62,951 bases of DNA, taken from assembly GCA_002336895.1 (NCBI GenBank), contig DDFC01000040.1, positions 1 through 62,951 on the forward strand, given 5' to 3'. The stretch comes from Verrucomicrobiaceae bacterium UBA1938. Its GTDB lineage: Bacteria > Verrucomicrobiota > Verrucomicrobiia > Verrucomicrobiales > Verrucomicrobiaceae. The notes beneath the pieces were generated by a model that was not told the DNA's origin, searched no databases, and was given only the letters and a program-made list of their open reading frames with translations. Below are positions 27,228 through 35,553 of the stretch, piece after piece. The translations under genes were made by a program, and so were the position numbers. Each line of letters starts with the position of its first letter. The first letter of the stretch is position 1.

Positions 27228-27742
27228 TGTGCATGCAGGTTGCTGATTTGAAACATTCCACTGTCGCTTGTCTTGTCCGGAAAGAACCAGGTGCCCGTGA
27301 GCAGCGTGGAGCCGGGGGGCAGGGAGCCGCTGTAGCTCACGGAGGGATGCTTGAAGTAGCGGTAGCTCTTGGTGAATTTAAGATGGATGTAGCCGTTTTC
27401 CTCCTCGCAGGTGCCCGCCACGTCCGCCCACAGGTAGCCGTTTTTCATGGTGCCAAAGCCGGTGTAGGCTTCCTTGATCACACCTTTGATCTTGTTGGAG
27501 CCGCGCGACTGCTGCAGCGCGATCTCAAAGTTCATCGCCTCACCGGCCAGCTTTTCATAGGAGCTGCCGTAGCTGTAGGAGCCCTGGTAAATGCCCTGCA
27601 CATTGGGGATGCGGTCGCCATGGAGACCTCCTGTGCCCTGCATCCCTCCGCAGGAGGCCAGCAGCAGCATCACGCTCATGCCGCAGATCCATTTCCAGCA
27701 GCGCTGGTGGAGCGATGAGCTCATCGAGGGCGTTCGATTCAT
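27224..27742 (-). CDS. Lipoprotein of unknown function
   Basis: A 172-residue protein from ATG 27742 (ATG 27724 possible). The signal ends SVMLLLASCGG with a clear lipobox cysteine. The mature part is a beta-rich domain (IYQGSYSYGSSYEKLAGEA, then IKGVIKEAYTGFGTMKNGYL) of a kind seen in small extracytoplasmic proteins. Coupled to the peptidase gene downstream by a four-base overlap; function unknown. Confidence 0.65.
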   Translation of the reverse strand: MNRTPSMSSSLHQRCWKWICGMSVMLLLASCGGMQGTGGLHGDRIPNVQGIYQGSYSYGSSYEKLAGEAMNFEIALQQSRGSNKIKGVIKEAYTGFGTMKNGYLWADVAGTCEEENGYIHLKFTKSYRYFKHPSVSYSGSLPPGSTLLTGTWFFPDKTSDSGMFQISNLHAQ

Positions 27743-27946
27743 GCGCGGCCAGTCTGCGCGTTGAGGCGCGGTACTGTCAATTGGCAGAACCCCTATCTTC
27801 GTTAGACGGGTGGCAGAGCTGGAACCGGTGTGCAGATGAGAATGAATGAGGTGTGTGTTCATGACAGGAGAATCTATGCATATCCCGGCTGACAGCGCCA
27901 TGCACGTCACGTCAGCGTCGAGTTTGCTTCAGTGGCTGTGCGGGAG

Positions 27947-28528
27947 TCACAGCCACTCCGGGTGGCGTGCATAAAAGCCGGCGTAGGAGCGGCTGGCCAG
28001 GCGCCAGCGCGGCCCCTCTCCCGCATGGGAGCCGGAGGTGTCAAACCGCAGGCCGCAGATCTGCATGAAGACGTGGTGCCCGGGGTTCACAAACAGTGTC
28101 ACGTAGTTGCCCAGCCCCGGCTTGGCGTAGCTGGCAAAGGCGGTGGAGTTCAGCGGCCGGTCCAGCAGGCGTGCGCGGTAGAGCACATGAGACACGGAGC
28201 CCGAGCAGTCAAAGCCGTTGTCCCAGAGAAACTGGTGCCCGCCTCCCCGCTTGTAGGGCTTGTTCACCAATTCATTGGCTGCGGCCACCAACTGATGAAC
28301 AATGGCCGGATGGCTCTCGTGCGCGTAGGCGTAGTATCCGTTGAAGTAGAGCGGCACCACGGCGGGAGGGGCCATGAAATAGCCCAGCCCTCCGCCGACC
28401 GCCCCCAAGGCACCCCACATACCGAGTTTCAGCCAGCGCCTGCGCCCGTCCAACAGCCGCACACATTCAGCTTCGGGCGTATCACTCAGAGATTCTGGTA
28501 TGGGGGTGTCAGCCTCATGCTTGTCCAC
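27947..28528 (-). CDS. NlpC/P60-family cysteine peptidase
   Basis: A 193-residue protein with one N-terminal membrane helix (about 34-54), so anchored and facing the periplasm. The C-terminal domain is NlpC/P60-like: the catalytic Cys108 in NGFDCSGSVSHVLYRA, preceded by PYKRGGGHQFLWD, and the His in NPGHHVFMQI near 151. It probably cleaves peptidoglycan stem peptides. Its N-terminal 30 residues are acidic and non-hydrophobic. Confidence 0.8.
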   Translation of the reverse strand: MDKHEADTPIPESLSDTPEAECVRLLDGRRRWLKLGMWGALGAVGGGLGYFMAPPAVVPLYFNGYYAYAHESHPAIVHQLVAAANELVNKPYKRGGGHQFLWDNGFDCSGSVSHVLYRARLLDRPLNSTAFASYAKPGLGNYVTLFVNPGHHVFMQICGLRFDTSGSHAGEGPRWRLASRSYAGFYARHPEWL

Positions 28529-28574
28529 GCATGTACCCTAAGGCACCGTCTGAGTTCATCTTCTAAATGGACGC

Positions 28575-28748
28575 TTAAAAAAATCCCAAGCAGTGCTTAG
28601 CCGCGCTAAACCATCGAGAAACCTCCGGGTGGTGCTCTTCATGGCAGATCCCGTGCACCGGCTCCGTGATCAATTCACCTGCAGAGGTGGGGAGGCATTC
28701 CAACCTGGCGCAGTACTTGCATTCGCTGATGCGGTGACATTTCCCCAA
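28575..28748 (-). CDS. Candidate small Cys-rich protein or relic
   Basis: A 57-residue frame from TTG 28748. It carries C-H-R-I-S-E-C-K-Y-C, then PVHGICHEEHHPEV and a hydrophobic end. The layout resembles the short zinc-binding tail C-x2-C ... HGIC-x2-C found at the ends of many bacterial signalling proteins, but the last Cys is Glu. The start lies in the T-tract of a terminator and has no ribosome site. It may be a gene relic. Confidence 0.3.
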   Translation of the reverse strand: MGKCHRISECKYCARLECLPTSAGELITEPVHGICHEEHHPEVSRWFSAAKHCLGFF

Positions 28749-28781
28749 TAAAAAACCGCCGCTCCATGAGGAGCGGCGGTT
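28749..28781 (-). terminator. Rho-independent terminator of the oxidoreductase gene
   Basis: aaccgccgctcc (28754-28765) pairs perfectly with ggagcggcggtt (28770-28781). Read on the minus strand the stem runs into TTTTTTATT. Confidence 0.85.
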
Positions 28782-28806
28782 GAGCAAAACAGCGTGTGCT
28801 TCAGCC

Positions 28807-30318
28807 TCAGGCCTTCTTGGCTTCCGGCTTCTTCGCAGCGGGCTTTTTGGGGCGTTCCGGCGGGGAGAGCGGCTCGGGGGCGGCTTCCGGCGGGAACTCG
28901 ATGAGCGGGAAGGGATTGGCCTGCGGCTCCATGGCGTACTCGCGGTCCTTGAACTGACCAGCTTTCGGGAAGGGATAGTTGCCATCCTTGTCGGCGACGA
29001 TCGGCGGCGGGCCGTCGAGCGTGAGCTGATCCGCGTTCGGGGAGAACTCGAAGGGGCTGTTGATGTAGTCGTTGTAGCGGATCACCTGGCCGGTGTGCGC
29101 GGCGGCGCGGCCCATGGCGGTGGTCACGCTGGACTTGATGCCGCGCTCCACTTCATTGTAGGGCTTGTCCTTGATGATGGCCTCGATGAGGTCCTGCCAC
29201 TCCAGATCATACGGATTCGGCTCAGGCTGCTTGCCGCGCCAGATGATGTTGGAGCGCACCATGTTCTGGCCCTTGAAGGTCATGGCCTTGGAGGGGAAGT
29301 GACCGGCGGTGGAGACGATGGCGCTGCCCTTGGTGCCGTGCACCTGCGTGGCGAACTGCGTGTGCGTGTTCAGTGCGGTGCGGCCTTCCAGGTAGAGCTT
29401 GGCGCCGTCCTTGAAGGTGTATTCGCAGGAGTAGTGGTCAAAGTTCTGGTCCACGTTGTCGCCACGGTCGCTGCGGCCGCCGCTGGCCTGCACTTCCACC
29501 GGCCAGTCGTTCTTCATCCAGCAGGCTTCGTCGATGTTGTGGATGTTGAAGTCGCTGAAGCCGCCGCCGGAGGCCCAGAGGAAGCTGTGGAAGTTTTTGA
29601 TCTGCCAGAGCAGTTCGCTCGTGTGCACCTTCGGGTCACGACGCGGGGTGAACACGCTGCCGATGACGCCCTGCATGCGGTACGCACGCATCAGCATGAG
29701 ATCGCCGATCTCACCGTCCTGGATGCGGTTGAAGAGCTCGCCACGCACGCGGCAGTGGCGGCACATCAGGCCCACGCCCACCTTGAGATTCTTCTTCTTG
29801 GCTTCTTCGTTCAGCGCCAGCAGGCGACGTGCGGTGGGGCCGTCGGTGCAGATGGGCTTTTCCATGAAGATGTTCACGCCCTTCTCGATGGCGTACTTGA
29901 AGTGCACCCAGCGGAAGGCCACCGGCGTGGTGAAGATGGCCACGTCTCCTTTGCGCAGGGTGTCGATGGCGTGCTTGTAGGCGTCAAAGCCGATGAACTT
30001 CGCATCTTCAGACACGGACATGCGGTCAGGGTGCTTTTTGGAAAGACCTTCAAAGCTCTGGTCCAGGCGGTCTTTGGAGACATCCGCCATCGCCACGAGG
30101 CGGGTCACGCGGGACTGCACGCCCATCGCGTTGCTCGCGGCACCGGTGCCACGGCCACCGCAGCCGATCAGGGCCGTGCGGATTTCATCGCTGCCGGCGG
30201 CATGCACATGGGGGAGGCTGATGCCGGAGAGCACGGACAGGCCGGCGACGGTCTTCGTGGTAGTCTTGAGAAATTCGCGACGGGACGCTTCGAGAGGGTC
30301 GGTGATAATGGTATTCAT
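28807..30318 (-). CDS. Tat-exported Gfo/Idh/MocA oxidoreductase
   Basis: A 503-residue protein from ATG 30318. The N-terminus has a twin-arginine signal (SRREFLKTTTKTVAGLSVLSG). The Rossmann core follows (IRTALIGCGGRGTGAASNAM), with the EKPICTDG loop near 170 that carries the conserved Lys, and the C-terminal alpha/beta domain. The last 30 residues are Lys/Pro/Ala-rich. This is the periplasmic Gfo/Idh/MocA type abundant in Verrucomicrobia and Planctomycetes, probably oxidising a sugar or sugar acid with bound NAD(P). A strong terminator follows. Confidence 0.88.
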   Translation of the reverse strand: MNTIITDPLEASRREFLKTTTKTVAGLSVLSGISLPHVHAAGSDEIRTALIGCGGRGTGAASNAMGVQSRVTRLVAMADVSKDRLDQSFEGLSKKHPDRMSVSEDAKFIGFDAYKHAIDTLRKGDVAIFTTPVAFRWVHFKYAIEKGVNIFMEKPICTDGPTARRLLALNEEAKKKNLKVGVGLMCRHCRVRGELFNRIQDGEIGDLMLMRAYRMQGVIGSVFTPRRDPKVHTSELLWQIKNFHSFLWASGGGFSDFNIHNIDEACWMKNDWPVEVQASGGRSDRGDNVDQNFDHYSCEYTFKDGAKLYLEGRTALNTHTQFATQVHGTKGSAIVSTAGHFPSKAMTFKGQNMVRSNIIWRGKQPEPNPYDLEWQDLIEAIIKDKPYNEVERGIKSSVTTAMGRAAAHTGQVIRYNDYINSPFEFSPNADQLTLDGPPPIVADKDGNYPFPKAGQFKDREYAMEPQANPFPLIEFPPEAAPEPLSPPERPKKPAAKKPEAKKA

Positions 30319-30398
30319 GAGGAGCACTTTTGTACGTTGCCTCGGCAGCATAGCTTGCCGAAGAATCTTGCACCACTCTTGTTGTTACCTGCTTTGAT

Positions 30399-30875
30399 TC
30401 AGCAGGCGCCCTGGTCCAGCATGCCGCCGCGCGCGGAGATCTCCGCAAAGGCGCGTGAGAGCGCGTTGTTCAGCTCGTGCAGCGTGGCCTGTTCCAGCTC
30501 AGGGTCCAGAGAAGCCGTCAGCGTGGGCGGCAGCACAAAGGCTTGGGGGATGATCGGCGCAGTTCTAGGGGCGGGAGGGGGAATGACAGCGGCCTGCACC
30601 TCGGGCACTGTGGTCGTGCTGACAGGCAGCGGAGGTTGTGGGTGCGGCTCTTGAAAGAGCATGGCTGCGGAGAGCCCGGAGGCCGGCTCCTCAGTCTGGG
30701 TGGCCGCACAGAGCTTTTTCAGGCGGGCCAGTTGAGCATCCAGCTGATGGTTGAACCATTCGCGGGTGCGCTGGATCTCCTGTGCCAGTGCGGTGAGCTC
30801 ATTGGCAAAAAGTGCGTCCGAATGAGCAGGCAGGCCAGGAGGCGGCAAAGTGGCGTGGGGCGAAGGAAAGCTCAT
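30399..30875 (-). CDS. Pro-rich cytosolic protein of unknown function
   Basis: A 158-residue frame without a signal. It has an N-terminal helical part (FANELTALAQEIQRTREWFNHQLDAQLARLKKLCA) that could form a coiled coil, a Pro/Val-rich middle (70-115) and a C-terminal helix (LDPELEQATLHELNNALSRAFAEI). No family recognised. It lies upstream of the oxidoreductase on the same strand with an 80-base gap. Its own upstream region is unusually AT-rich. Confidence 0.55.
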   Translation of the reverse strand: MSFPSPHATLPPPGLPAHSDALFANELTALAQEIQRTREWFNHQLDAQLARLKKLCAATQTEEPASGLSAAMLFQEPHPQPPLPVSTTTVPEVQAAVIPPPAPRTAPIIPQAFVLPPTLTASLDPELEQATLHELNNALSRAFAEISARGGMLDQGAC

Positions 30876-31089
30876 GCAGGTACAAACCTATTAAAAATTT
30901 CATAGATTATCAAGCCTTCTTCACTCTCAATCTCACGGAATTTCAAAATATCACCATTTTGACTCTCTAATTTTTAATTTTTATCATTTTTTAAATCATT
31001 ATTCAGGCTCAATGATTTGTCTTCGCAGGTGATCTCTCAAGAAAGAGCCGAAATACTCGGGAAGCCTTGGCCTGCCCCAGGAACCGCCC
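30876..31089. other. AT-rich intergenic island
   Basis: Roughly 30885-31020 is strongly AT-rich with T- and A-runs, in contrast with the GC-rich surroundings. No gene seen. It separates the 30399 gene from the sulfatase stop and probably carries the promoter of the 30399 gene. Confidence 0.5.
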
Positions 31090-32457
31090 TCAGGGCTTCT
31101 TCTTCCCCTTCCCTGCCCGCTTCTGCACCAGCGGCCAGTCAGGATCGGCGGTGCGGGAGGATGACATGAGTTCTTCGGCTTTGGTCACCAGATCAGGGCG
31201 CTCTTTGGCCAGGTTACGCGCCTCGGCGGCATCGGTCTTCAGGTCGTAGATCTCGATGGCTGTTTCAGGCCCGTTGCGCACGGCCTTCCAGTCACCCCAG
31301 CGCACGGCCTGCAGGGAGGCCGCCTCGTGCAGCTCCCAGTAAAAGTGGTCACGCTTTGGTGCCGGGCCGCCTTTGAGAAAGGACACGAGAGAGAAGCCGT
31401 CCGGCTTGCAGGCGGCGGGGATCTTGGCCCCGGCCAGCTCGGCGGCGGTGGGCAGGAAGTCCCAGAAGGCCCAGGGCTCATCCGTCACACGCCCGGCGGG
31501 CACCTGCCCGGGCCAGCGTGCCAGTGCCGCCTGCCGCAGCGCGCCTTCATACAGGCCGCGCTTGTAGCCGCGCAGGCCGTTGGAGGCTTGGTCAAAGAGC
31601 TTGCCCATTTCAGAAGTCGGATCAAACGAGGAGCCATTGTCCCCGGCGGTCATCACCAGCGTGTTGTCATCGATTCCGCACTCCTTCAGCGTGGCCAGCA
31701 GGCGGCCCACATCGCTGTCCAGCCGGGTGACCATCGCGGCGTAGTTCTTCTGCAACTCGGTCCACGGCTTGTCCTTGTAGATGCCCTGGTCGTCGATCTC
31801 GAAGTTTCCATGCGGCAGCGTGATGGAGAAGTAGAGGAAGAAAGGCCCCGCCTTGTGCTCGCGCACCCAGCGCATCACTTCATCAGAGATGAGCTGCTGC
31901 GCGTAGGTCTGGCCCACGCCCTTGCCGGTGTTGCCGGGCAGGTTGAAGGGCTTGTCGTCGTTGTAGAGATACGTGGGGAAATAGCTGTGCGCGTGGCGCT
32001 GGCAGTTGTAGCCGTAGAAGTGGTCAAAGCCCAGCTTCAGCGGGCTGCCCGTGGTGTCGAACATGCCCATGCCCCACTTCCCCATGCACGCGGTGGAGTA
32101 GCCCGCATCGTGCAGGATCTGCGCCACGGTGATCGTGCCTGCGGGCAGCGGCTTCTGTCCTTCCTTGCCGATCTCGCGATTGGCACGAATGGGGCAGTGG
32201 CCGGTATGCAGGCCCGTCATGAGGCACGAGCGCGAAGGCGCGCACACGCTGGTGCCGCAGTAGCCCTGCAGGTAGCGCGTCCCTTCCTTTGCCATGCGGT
32301 CCAGGTTCGGCGTCTGGATCAGCTTCTGCCCATAGCAGCCCAGGTCTCCCTGCGCCAGGTCATCGCTGAGGATGAAGATGATGTTGGGCTTTTCCGCTGC
32401 GGTGGCGGAGATGGAAAGCGCGCAGGCGGCGAGGAGGAGGGCTAGAGAGCGGAACAT
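31090..32457 (-). CDS. Exported sulfatase (arylsulfatase family)
   Basis: A 455-residue protein from ATG 32457 with a signal peptide (MFRSLALLLAACALSISATA). The metal-binding Asp pair is in NIIFILSDDLAQGD, and the formylglycine site is C72-A-P-S-R in TSVCAPSRSCLMTGLHTGH. The C-terminal part has the TAGDNGSSFDP loop. It hydrolyses sulfate esters, most likely on polysaccharides, after maturation by a formylglycine-generating enzyme not seen here. Typical of the sulfatase-rich PVC genomes. Confidence 0.9.
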   Translation of the reverse strand: MFRSLALLLAACALSISATAAEKPNIIFILSDDLAQGDLGCYGQKLIQTPNLDRMAKEGTRYLQGYCGTSVCAPSRSCLMTGLHTGHCPIRANREIGKEGQKPLPAGTITVAQILHDAGYSTACMGKWGMGMFDTTGSPLKLGFDHFYGYNCQRHAHSYFPTYLYNDDKPFNLPGNTGKGVGQTYAQQLISDEVMRWVREHKAGPFFLYFSITLPHGNFEIDDQGIYKDKPWTELQKNYAAMVTRLDSDVGRLLATLKECGIDDNTLVMTAGDNGSSFDPTSEMGKLFDQASNGLRGYKRGLYEGALRQAALARWPGQVPAGRVTDEPWAFWDFLPTAAELAGAKIPAACKPDGFSLVSFLKGGPAPKRDHFYWELHEAASLQAVRWGDWKAVRNGPETAIEIYDLKTDAAEARNLAKERPDLVTKAEELMSSSRTADPDWPLVQKRAGKGKKKP

Positions 32458-32517
32458 GGGCTGGGAGCATGGGAACGCTTCTGACGCCGGGTTCTTCGCG
32501 CAGAAGCACGCACCCAA

Positions 32518-32546
32518 AGAAAACGGCCCGGTGTTTCTCCGGGCCG
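32518..32546 (-). terminator. Rho-independent terminator
   Basis: cggcccgg (32524-32531) pairs with ccgggccg (32539-32546). On the minus strand it continues into TTTTCTTT, ending the lipoprotein gene at 32579. Confidence 0.75.
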
Positions 32547-32578
32547 CCTGTGTGGAAAATGAGGGATGAGCGGGACGA

Positions 32579-33088
32579 TCAGCGCACCTGGCACACGGTC
32601 TTGGCCACCGCCTGCGCAAAGGTGTTGGAGATCGTGTTCATGCTCACGGACACACCGTAGAGGCCGCCCATCATGAAGGACTTGTTGATGATGAATTCGC
32701 CCACCTTCGTGCGCTTCGGCATGTGATAGACGGACACCACGCCATCCAGCTGGATCTGGCCCATGCCGGGCAGGGCGGTGCGCACCAGTCCATTGCCACG
32801 GGCATATCGGGTGATGTTCACCTCCAGCAGATAACGCTGGGCGGTGCCGGAGCCTGGCTGTGCCAGCGCCATCACATCCTGGGTGATCCTGTCTGCCAGC
32901 ACCGCACGGTCTCCCTCCGGCATGCGTGAGTCCGTGGTGGAGACAGTGGTGCTCACGCGGTCACCTTGTGCGATGGCAGCCGTGAGAGGCGTGACGTAGA
33001 TGGCGTTCGGCGTGCGTGTGGCGCAGCTGGCCAGAGTAAACGCTGCAGCGGCAATGGAGAGGCGGCGGAGGATTTGGGGGATGTTCAT
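32579..33088 (-). CDS. Lipoprotein, DUF4410-like
   Basis: A 169-residue protein from ATG 33088 with a signal ending AAAAFTLASCATRT (lipobox ASC). The mature domain (AIAQGDRVSTTVSTTDS ... RYLLEVNITRYARGNG ... KVGEFIINKSFMMGG) resembles the outer-membrane lipoproteins with a DUF4410-like fold. Function unknown. A terminator follows the stop. Confidence 0.65.
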   Translation of the reverse strand: MNIPQILRRLSIAAAAFTLASCATRTPNAIYVTPLTAAIAQGDRVSTTVSTTDSRMPEGDRAVLADRITQDVMALAQPGSGTAQRYLLEVNITRYARGNGLVRTALPGMGQIQLDGVVSVYHMPKRTKVGEFIINKSFMMGGLYGVSVSMNTISNTFAQAVAKTVCQVR

Positions 33089-33250
33089 GAGATGAGAGCG
33101 TGGAGTGCGGACGGGTGCCATAAGATGCCTTAACCCGCAGCGTTATTCAAACTCTGTGCGAGGTTCTGCATGACCGGTTTTAAGCAAGTGACATAGGCTG
33201 AAAGCCTGTTGAGGCGAGATGAGGAGATGGATCTCGAATCGCTGCTGCAC

Positions 33251-33287
33251 AAAAAAAGCCCAGACCTTCCGGCTTCCGGCCTGGGCT
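33251..33287 (-). terminator. Rho-independent terminator of msrA
   Basis: agcccag (33257-33263) pairs with ctgggct (33281-33287) around an inner ccgg/ccgg fold. On the minus strand it runs into TTTTTTT. Confidence 0.7.
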
Positions 33288-33313
33288 GAGTGTGGATGCT
33301 CTGAGGTGCGTGG

Positions 33314-33988
33314 TTACTTTGCCTCGGGCTTGATCTTGCCCTTCTCCTCCAGCTTGTGTTTGAACTTCTCCGTCTTGGGAGTCACGACGGCACGCACGTA
33401 GCCCTGGTCCGGATGGAGGGCTTTGAAATTCTGGTGGTAGTCTTCGGCAGGGTAGAACTTCTTCAGCGGTGCGATCTCCGTGGCGATGGGGTCCTTCCAC
33501 TTCTTCTGCACCTCGGCTTTGGATGCCTCGGCGATCTGGTGCTGCTCCTCGGTGGTGTAGTAGATGGCGGAGCGGTACTGGGTGCCGTAGTCGTTGCCCT
33601 GGTAGGCGGTGCCTTTGGGCATGAACTTTCCGTGCACGACCATGTCCTCCTTGGTTACGGTGGTGGGATCATGCGCATCCCAGAAGAGGTCGATGATCTC
33701 CTTGAAGCTGACGACGGCGGGGTCGAACTCGATCTTCACGACTTCAGCGTGGCCCGTCTCTCCAGTGCAGACCTGCTCATAGGTGGGATTTTCGGTCTTG
33801 CCGCCGGCGTAGCCGCTGACCACGTTTTTGACACCTTTGACCAGAAGGTACTGCGCCTCCACGCACCAGAAGCAGCCGCCGCCGATCACAGCGGTTTCAG
33901 TTTTGCCAGGGGCCGCGTCTGCGGCAGGGGAATGCGGGGCTAGCGAGGCCATGAGAAAGGTGGTGAGGAGGATGAGCGCGGTTTTCAT
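33314..33988 (-). CDS. msrA: Exported peptide methionine sulfoxide reductase A
   Basis: A 224-residue protein from ATG 33988 with a signal peptide (about residues 1-24). The catalytic Cys39 lies in GGGCFWCVEAQYLL and the substrate pocket in QGNDYGTQYRSAIYY. It reduces oxidised methionine, here in the periplasm. Between the DPTT loop and QGND there is about 14 residues of extra sequence (VTKEDMVVHGKFMPKGTAY) relative to ordinary MsrA, where the DPTT-x-QGND spacing is short. It ends with a Lys/Glu-rich tail. It stands alone, with its own promoter and terminator. Confidence 0.9.
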   Translation of the reverse strand: MKTALILLTTFLMASLAPHSPAADAAPGKTETAVIGGGCFWCVEAQYLLVKGVKNVVSGYAGGKTENPTYEQVCTGETGHAEVVKIEFDPAVVSFKEIIDLFWDAHDPTTVTKEDMVVHGKFMPKGTAYQGNDYGTQYRSAIYYTTEEQHQIAEASKAEVQKKWKDPIATEIAPLKKFYPAEDYHQNFKALHPDQGYVRAVVTPKTEKFKHKLEEKGKIKPEAK

Positions 33989-33992
33989 GGGG

Positions 33993-34023
33993 AGAATACG
34001 AACGAGTCGGGTCTGTGAGTCAA
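33993..34023 (-). promoter_or_regulatory. Short-leader promoter of msrA
   Basis: On the minus strand TTGACT (34018-34023), a 19-base spacer and TATTCT (33993-33998) end four bases before the msrA start. Confidence 0.45.
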
Positions 34024-34084
34024 TCATCCGTCCTGTGAGAGACGAAACTTTCGGCGGAATTCCCGAAAAGCGGAGATAGGTGGC

Positions 34085-34181
34085 GGCAGAGAGACGCAAA
34101 GGAGCGCAAAAATGAGCCTGCTTTGGAAGGTTTCAGCCTGGGTTCCTTTTTGCGTTTTCCGGCGGCCGTCTCTACTCTGCC
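34085..34181. repeat. Imperfect inverted repeat upstream of the haemoglobin gene
   Basis: The left arm (34085-34112) begins ggcagag and ends cgcaaaaa; the right arm (34147-34181), read in reverse complement, begins ggcagag and ends cgcaaaaa, with partial agreement between. The right arm contains the promoter of the next gene. It may be a worn mobile repeat. Confidence 0.4.
34150..34178 (+). promoter_or_regulatory. Short-leader promoter of the truncated haemoglobin gene
   Basis: TTGCGT (34150-34155), a 17-base spacer and TACTCT (34173-34178) end six bases before ATG 34185. Confidence 0.5.
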
Positions 34182-34184
34182 TGC

Positions 34185-34565
34185 ATGGATGAACTCTCGA
34201 CTCTCTGCGCCCGGGTGGGCGAAGGCACGCTGCGCAGCATGGTGACGGCCTTTTACTGCCGCGTGCGCGTGGATGACCTCATCGGTGTGATGTACCCGCC
34301 GGATGACTGGGAAAATGCGGAGAAGCGGCTGGCGGATTTCATCGTGTACCGCTTTGGCGGGCCGCAGACCTACATTCAGGAGCGGGGTCACCCGCGCCTG
34401 CGCGGTCGTCACATGCCCTTTCCCATCGGCGAGGCGGAGCGCGACCGCTGGATGAAGCTCATGACGGAGGCCATGCAGGAGGTGGCTGTGCCTGCGGATG
34501 AGGCTCAGATCATCGGCCTGTTCTTTGCCCAGGTGGCGGACATGATGCGCAACCGCGAAGGGTGA
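34185..34565 (+). CDS. Truncated haemoglobin, group 2 type
   Basis: A 126-residue protein with the two-on-two globin pattern: Tyr24 at B10 (TAFYCRV), the FGGPQTYIQERGHPRLRGRH block with proximal His76, and Trp89 in RDRWMKLMTEAM at G8. Group 2 truncated haemoglobins bind O2 or NO tightly and are linked to redox or NO chemistry. It is monocistronic, with its own promoter. Confidence 0.85.
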   Translation: MDELSTLCARVGEGTLRSMVTAFYCRVRVDDLIGVMYPPDDWENAEKRLADFIVYRFGGPQTYIQERGHPRLRGRHMPFPIGEAERDRWMKLMTEAMQEVAVPADEAQIIGLFFAQVADMMRNREG

Positions 34566-34611
34566 ATCGCTGCTTGTCAGGCGAGGCAGTCGCAGGATGG
34601 TAATCGCCCCC

Positions 34612-35550
34612 ATGGAAAAGACACCCGCTCTCATTCTCGCCCCTCTGCCAGATTTTCTCATGCAGCCGCTGCTGGCGGCGCATGTGTGTCATGACTACTT
34701 CTATGCGGCGGACAAGGCGGCGCTGCTGGCGCAGGTGGGTGCGGAGATCCGCGCCATCGTGATGGCGGGCGGCAGCGTGGCCCCTGTGCCGCTGCTGGAG
34801 CAGCTGCCCAAGCTGGAAATCATGAGCGTCTTTGGCGTGGGCTATGATGGCGTGCCGGTGGACTGGTGCAAAGCGCACGGCATCCGCGTGACGAACACGC
34901 CCGATGTGCTGACCGAGGATGTGGCTGACACAGCCAGCGCCCTCGTGTTGATGACGAGCCGGCAGCTCATCGCGGCAAACCGCTTTCTGCATGCGGGCTC
35001 CTGGCTGAAGGGGGCTTTTCCTCTGGCGCACGCCCTGCATGGCAAGCTCGCGGGCATCGTGGGCCTGGGGCGCATCGGCAAGGCGATCGCTCGCAGGCTG
35101 GAGGCACACGGCATGCGGATCGCCTACCACGGGCGCACGCAGCAGGATGTAGGCTGGGAATATCACGCCTCGCTGGCGGAGCTGGCCCTTGCGGCGGACT
35201 ACCTCGTGGTGGCCTGCCCGGGTGGTGCTGCGACCAAACACCTCATCAATGCCGAAGTGCTGGCAGCGCTGGGCACCAAGGGTACTCTGATCAACATCGC
35301 CCGCGGCTCCGTGGTGGACGAGGCGGCGCTGATCTCCGCGTTACAAGGCGGCACCATCCGTGGCGCGGGCCTGGATGTCTTTGAAAACGAACCCCACGTG
35401 CCCGAGGCGCTGCTGCAGTGCACCAATGCCGTGCTCCTGCCGCATCTGGGCAGCGGCACACATGAGACGCGCGCCGAGATGGCACGGCTGGTGGTGGAGA
35501 ATCTGGCCGCACACTTCAGCGGCCAGCCGCTGCTCACGCCTGTGTGCTAA
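34612..35550 (+). CDS. D-2-hydroxyacid dehydrogenase
   Basis: A 312-residue protein from ATG 34612. It has the NAD-binding G-x-G-x2-G in GIVGLGRIGKAIARRLEA, the catalytic Arg in NIARGSVVDEAAL, Glu in DVFENEPHVPEAL and His in LLPHLGSGTHETR. This is the short form of the family, similar to hydroxypyruvate/glyoxylate reductases. A TTGTCA / TGGTAA pair upstream ends close to the start but is weaker than the neighbouring promoters. Confidence 0.88.
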   Translation: MEKTPALILAPLPDFLMQPLLAAHVCHDYFYAADKAALLAQVGAEIRAIVMAGGSVAPVPLLEQLPKLEIMSVFGVGYDGVPVDWCKAHGIRVTNTPDVLTEDVADTASALVLMTSRQLIAANRFLHAGSWLKGAFPLAHALHGKLAGIVGLGRIGKAIARRLEAHGMRIAYHGRTQQDVGWEYHASLAELALAADYLVVACPGGAATKHLINAEVLAALGTKGTLINIARGSVVDEAALISALQGGTIRGAGLDVFENEPHVPEALLQCTNAVLLPHLGSGTHETRAEMARLVVENLAAHFSGQPLLTPVC

Positions 35551-35553
35551 GCC

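Noticed and set aside
28780..30654. 624-residue plus-strand frame opposite the Gfo/Idh/MocA gene
   Set aside because: Antisense shadow without signal, motifs or homologous pattern.
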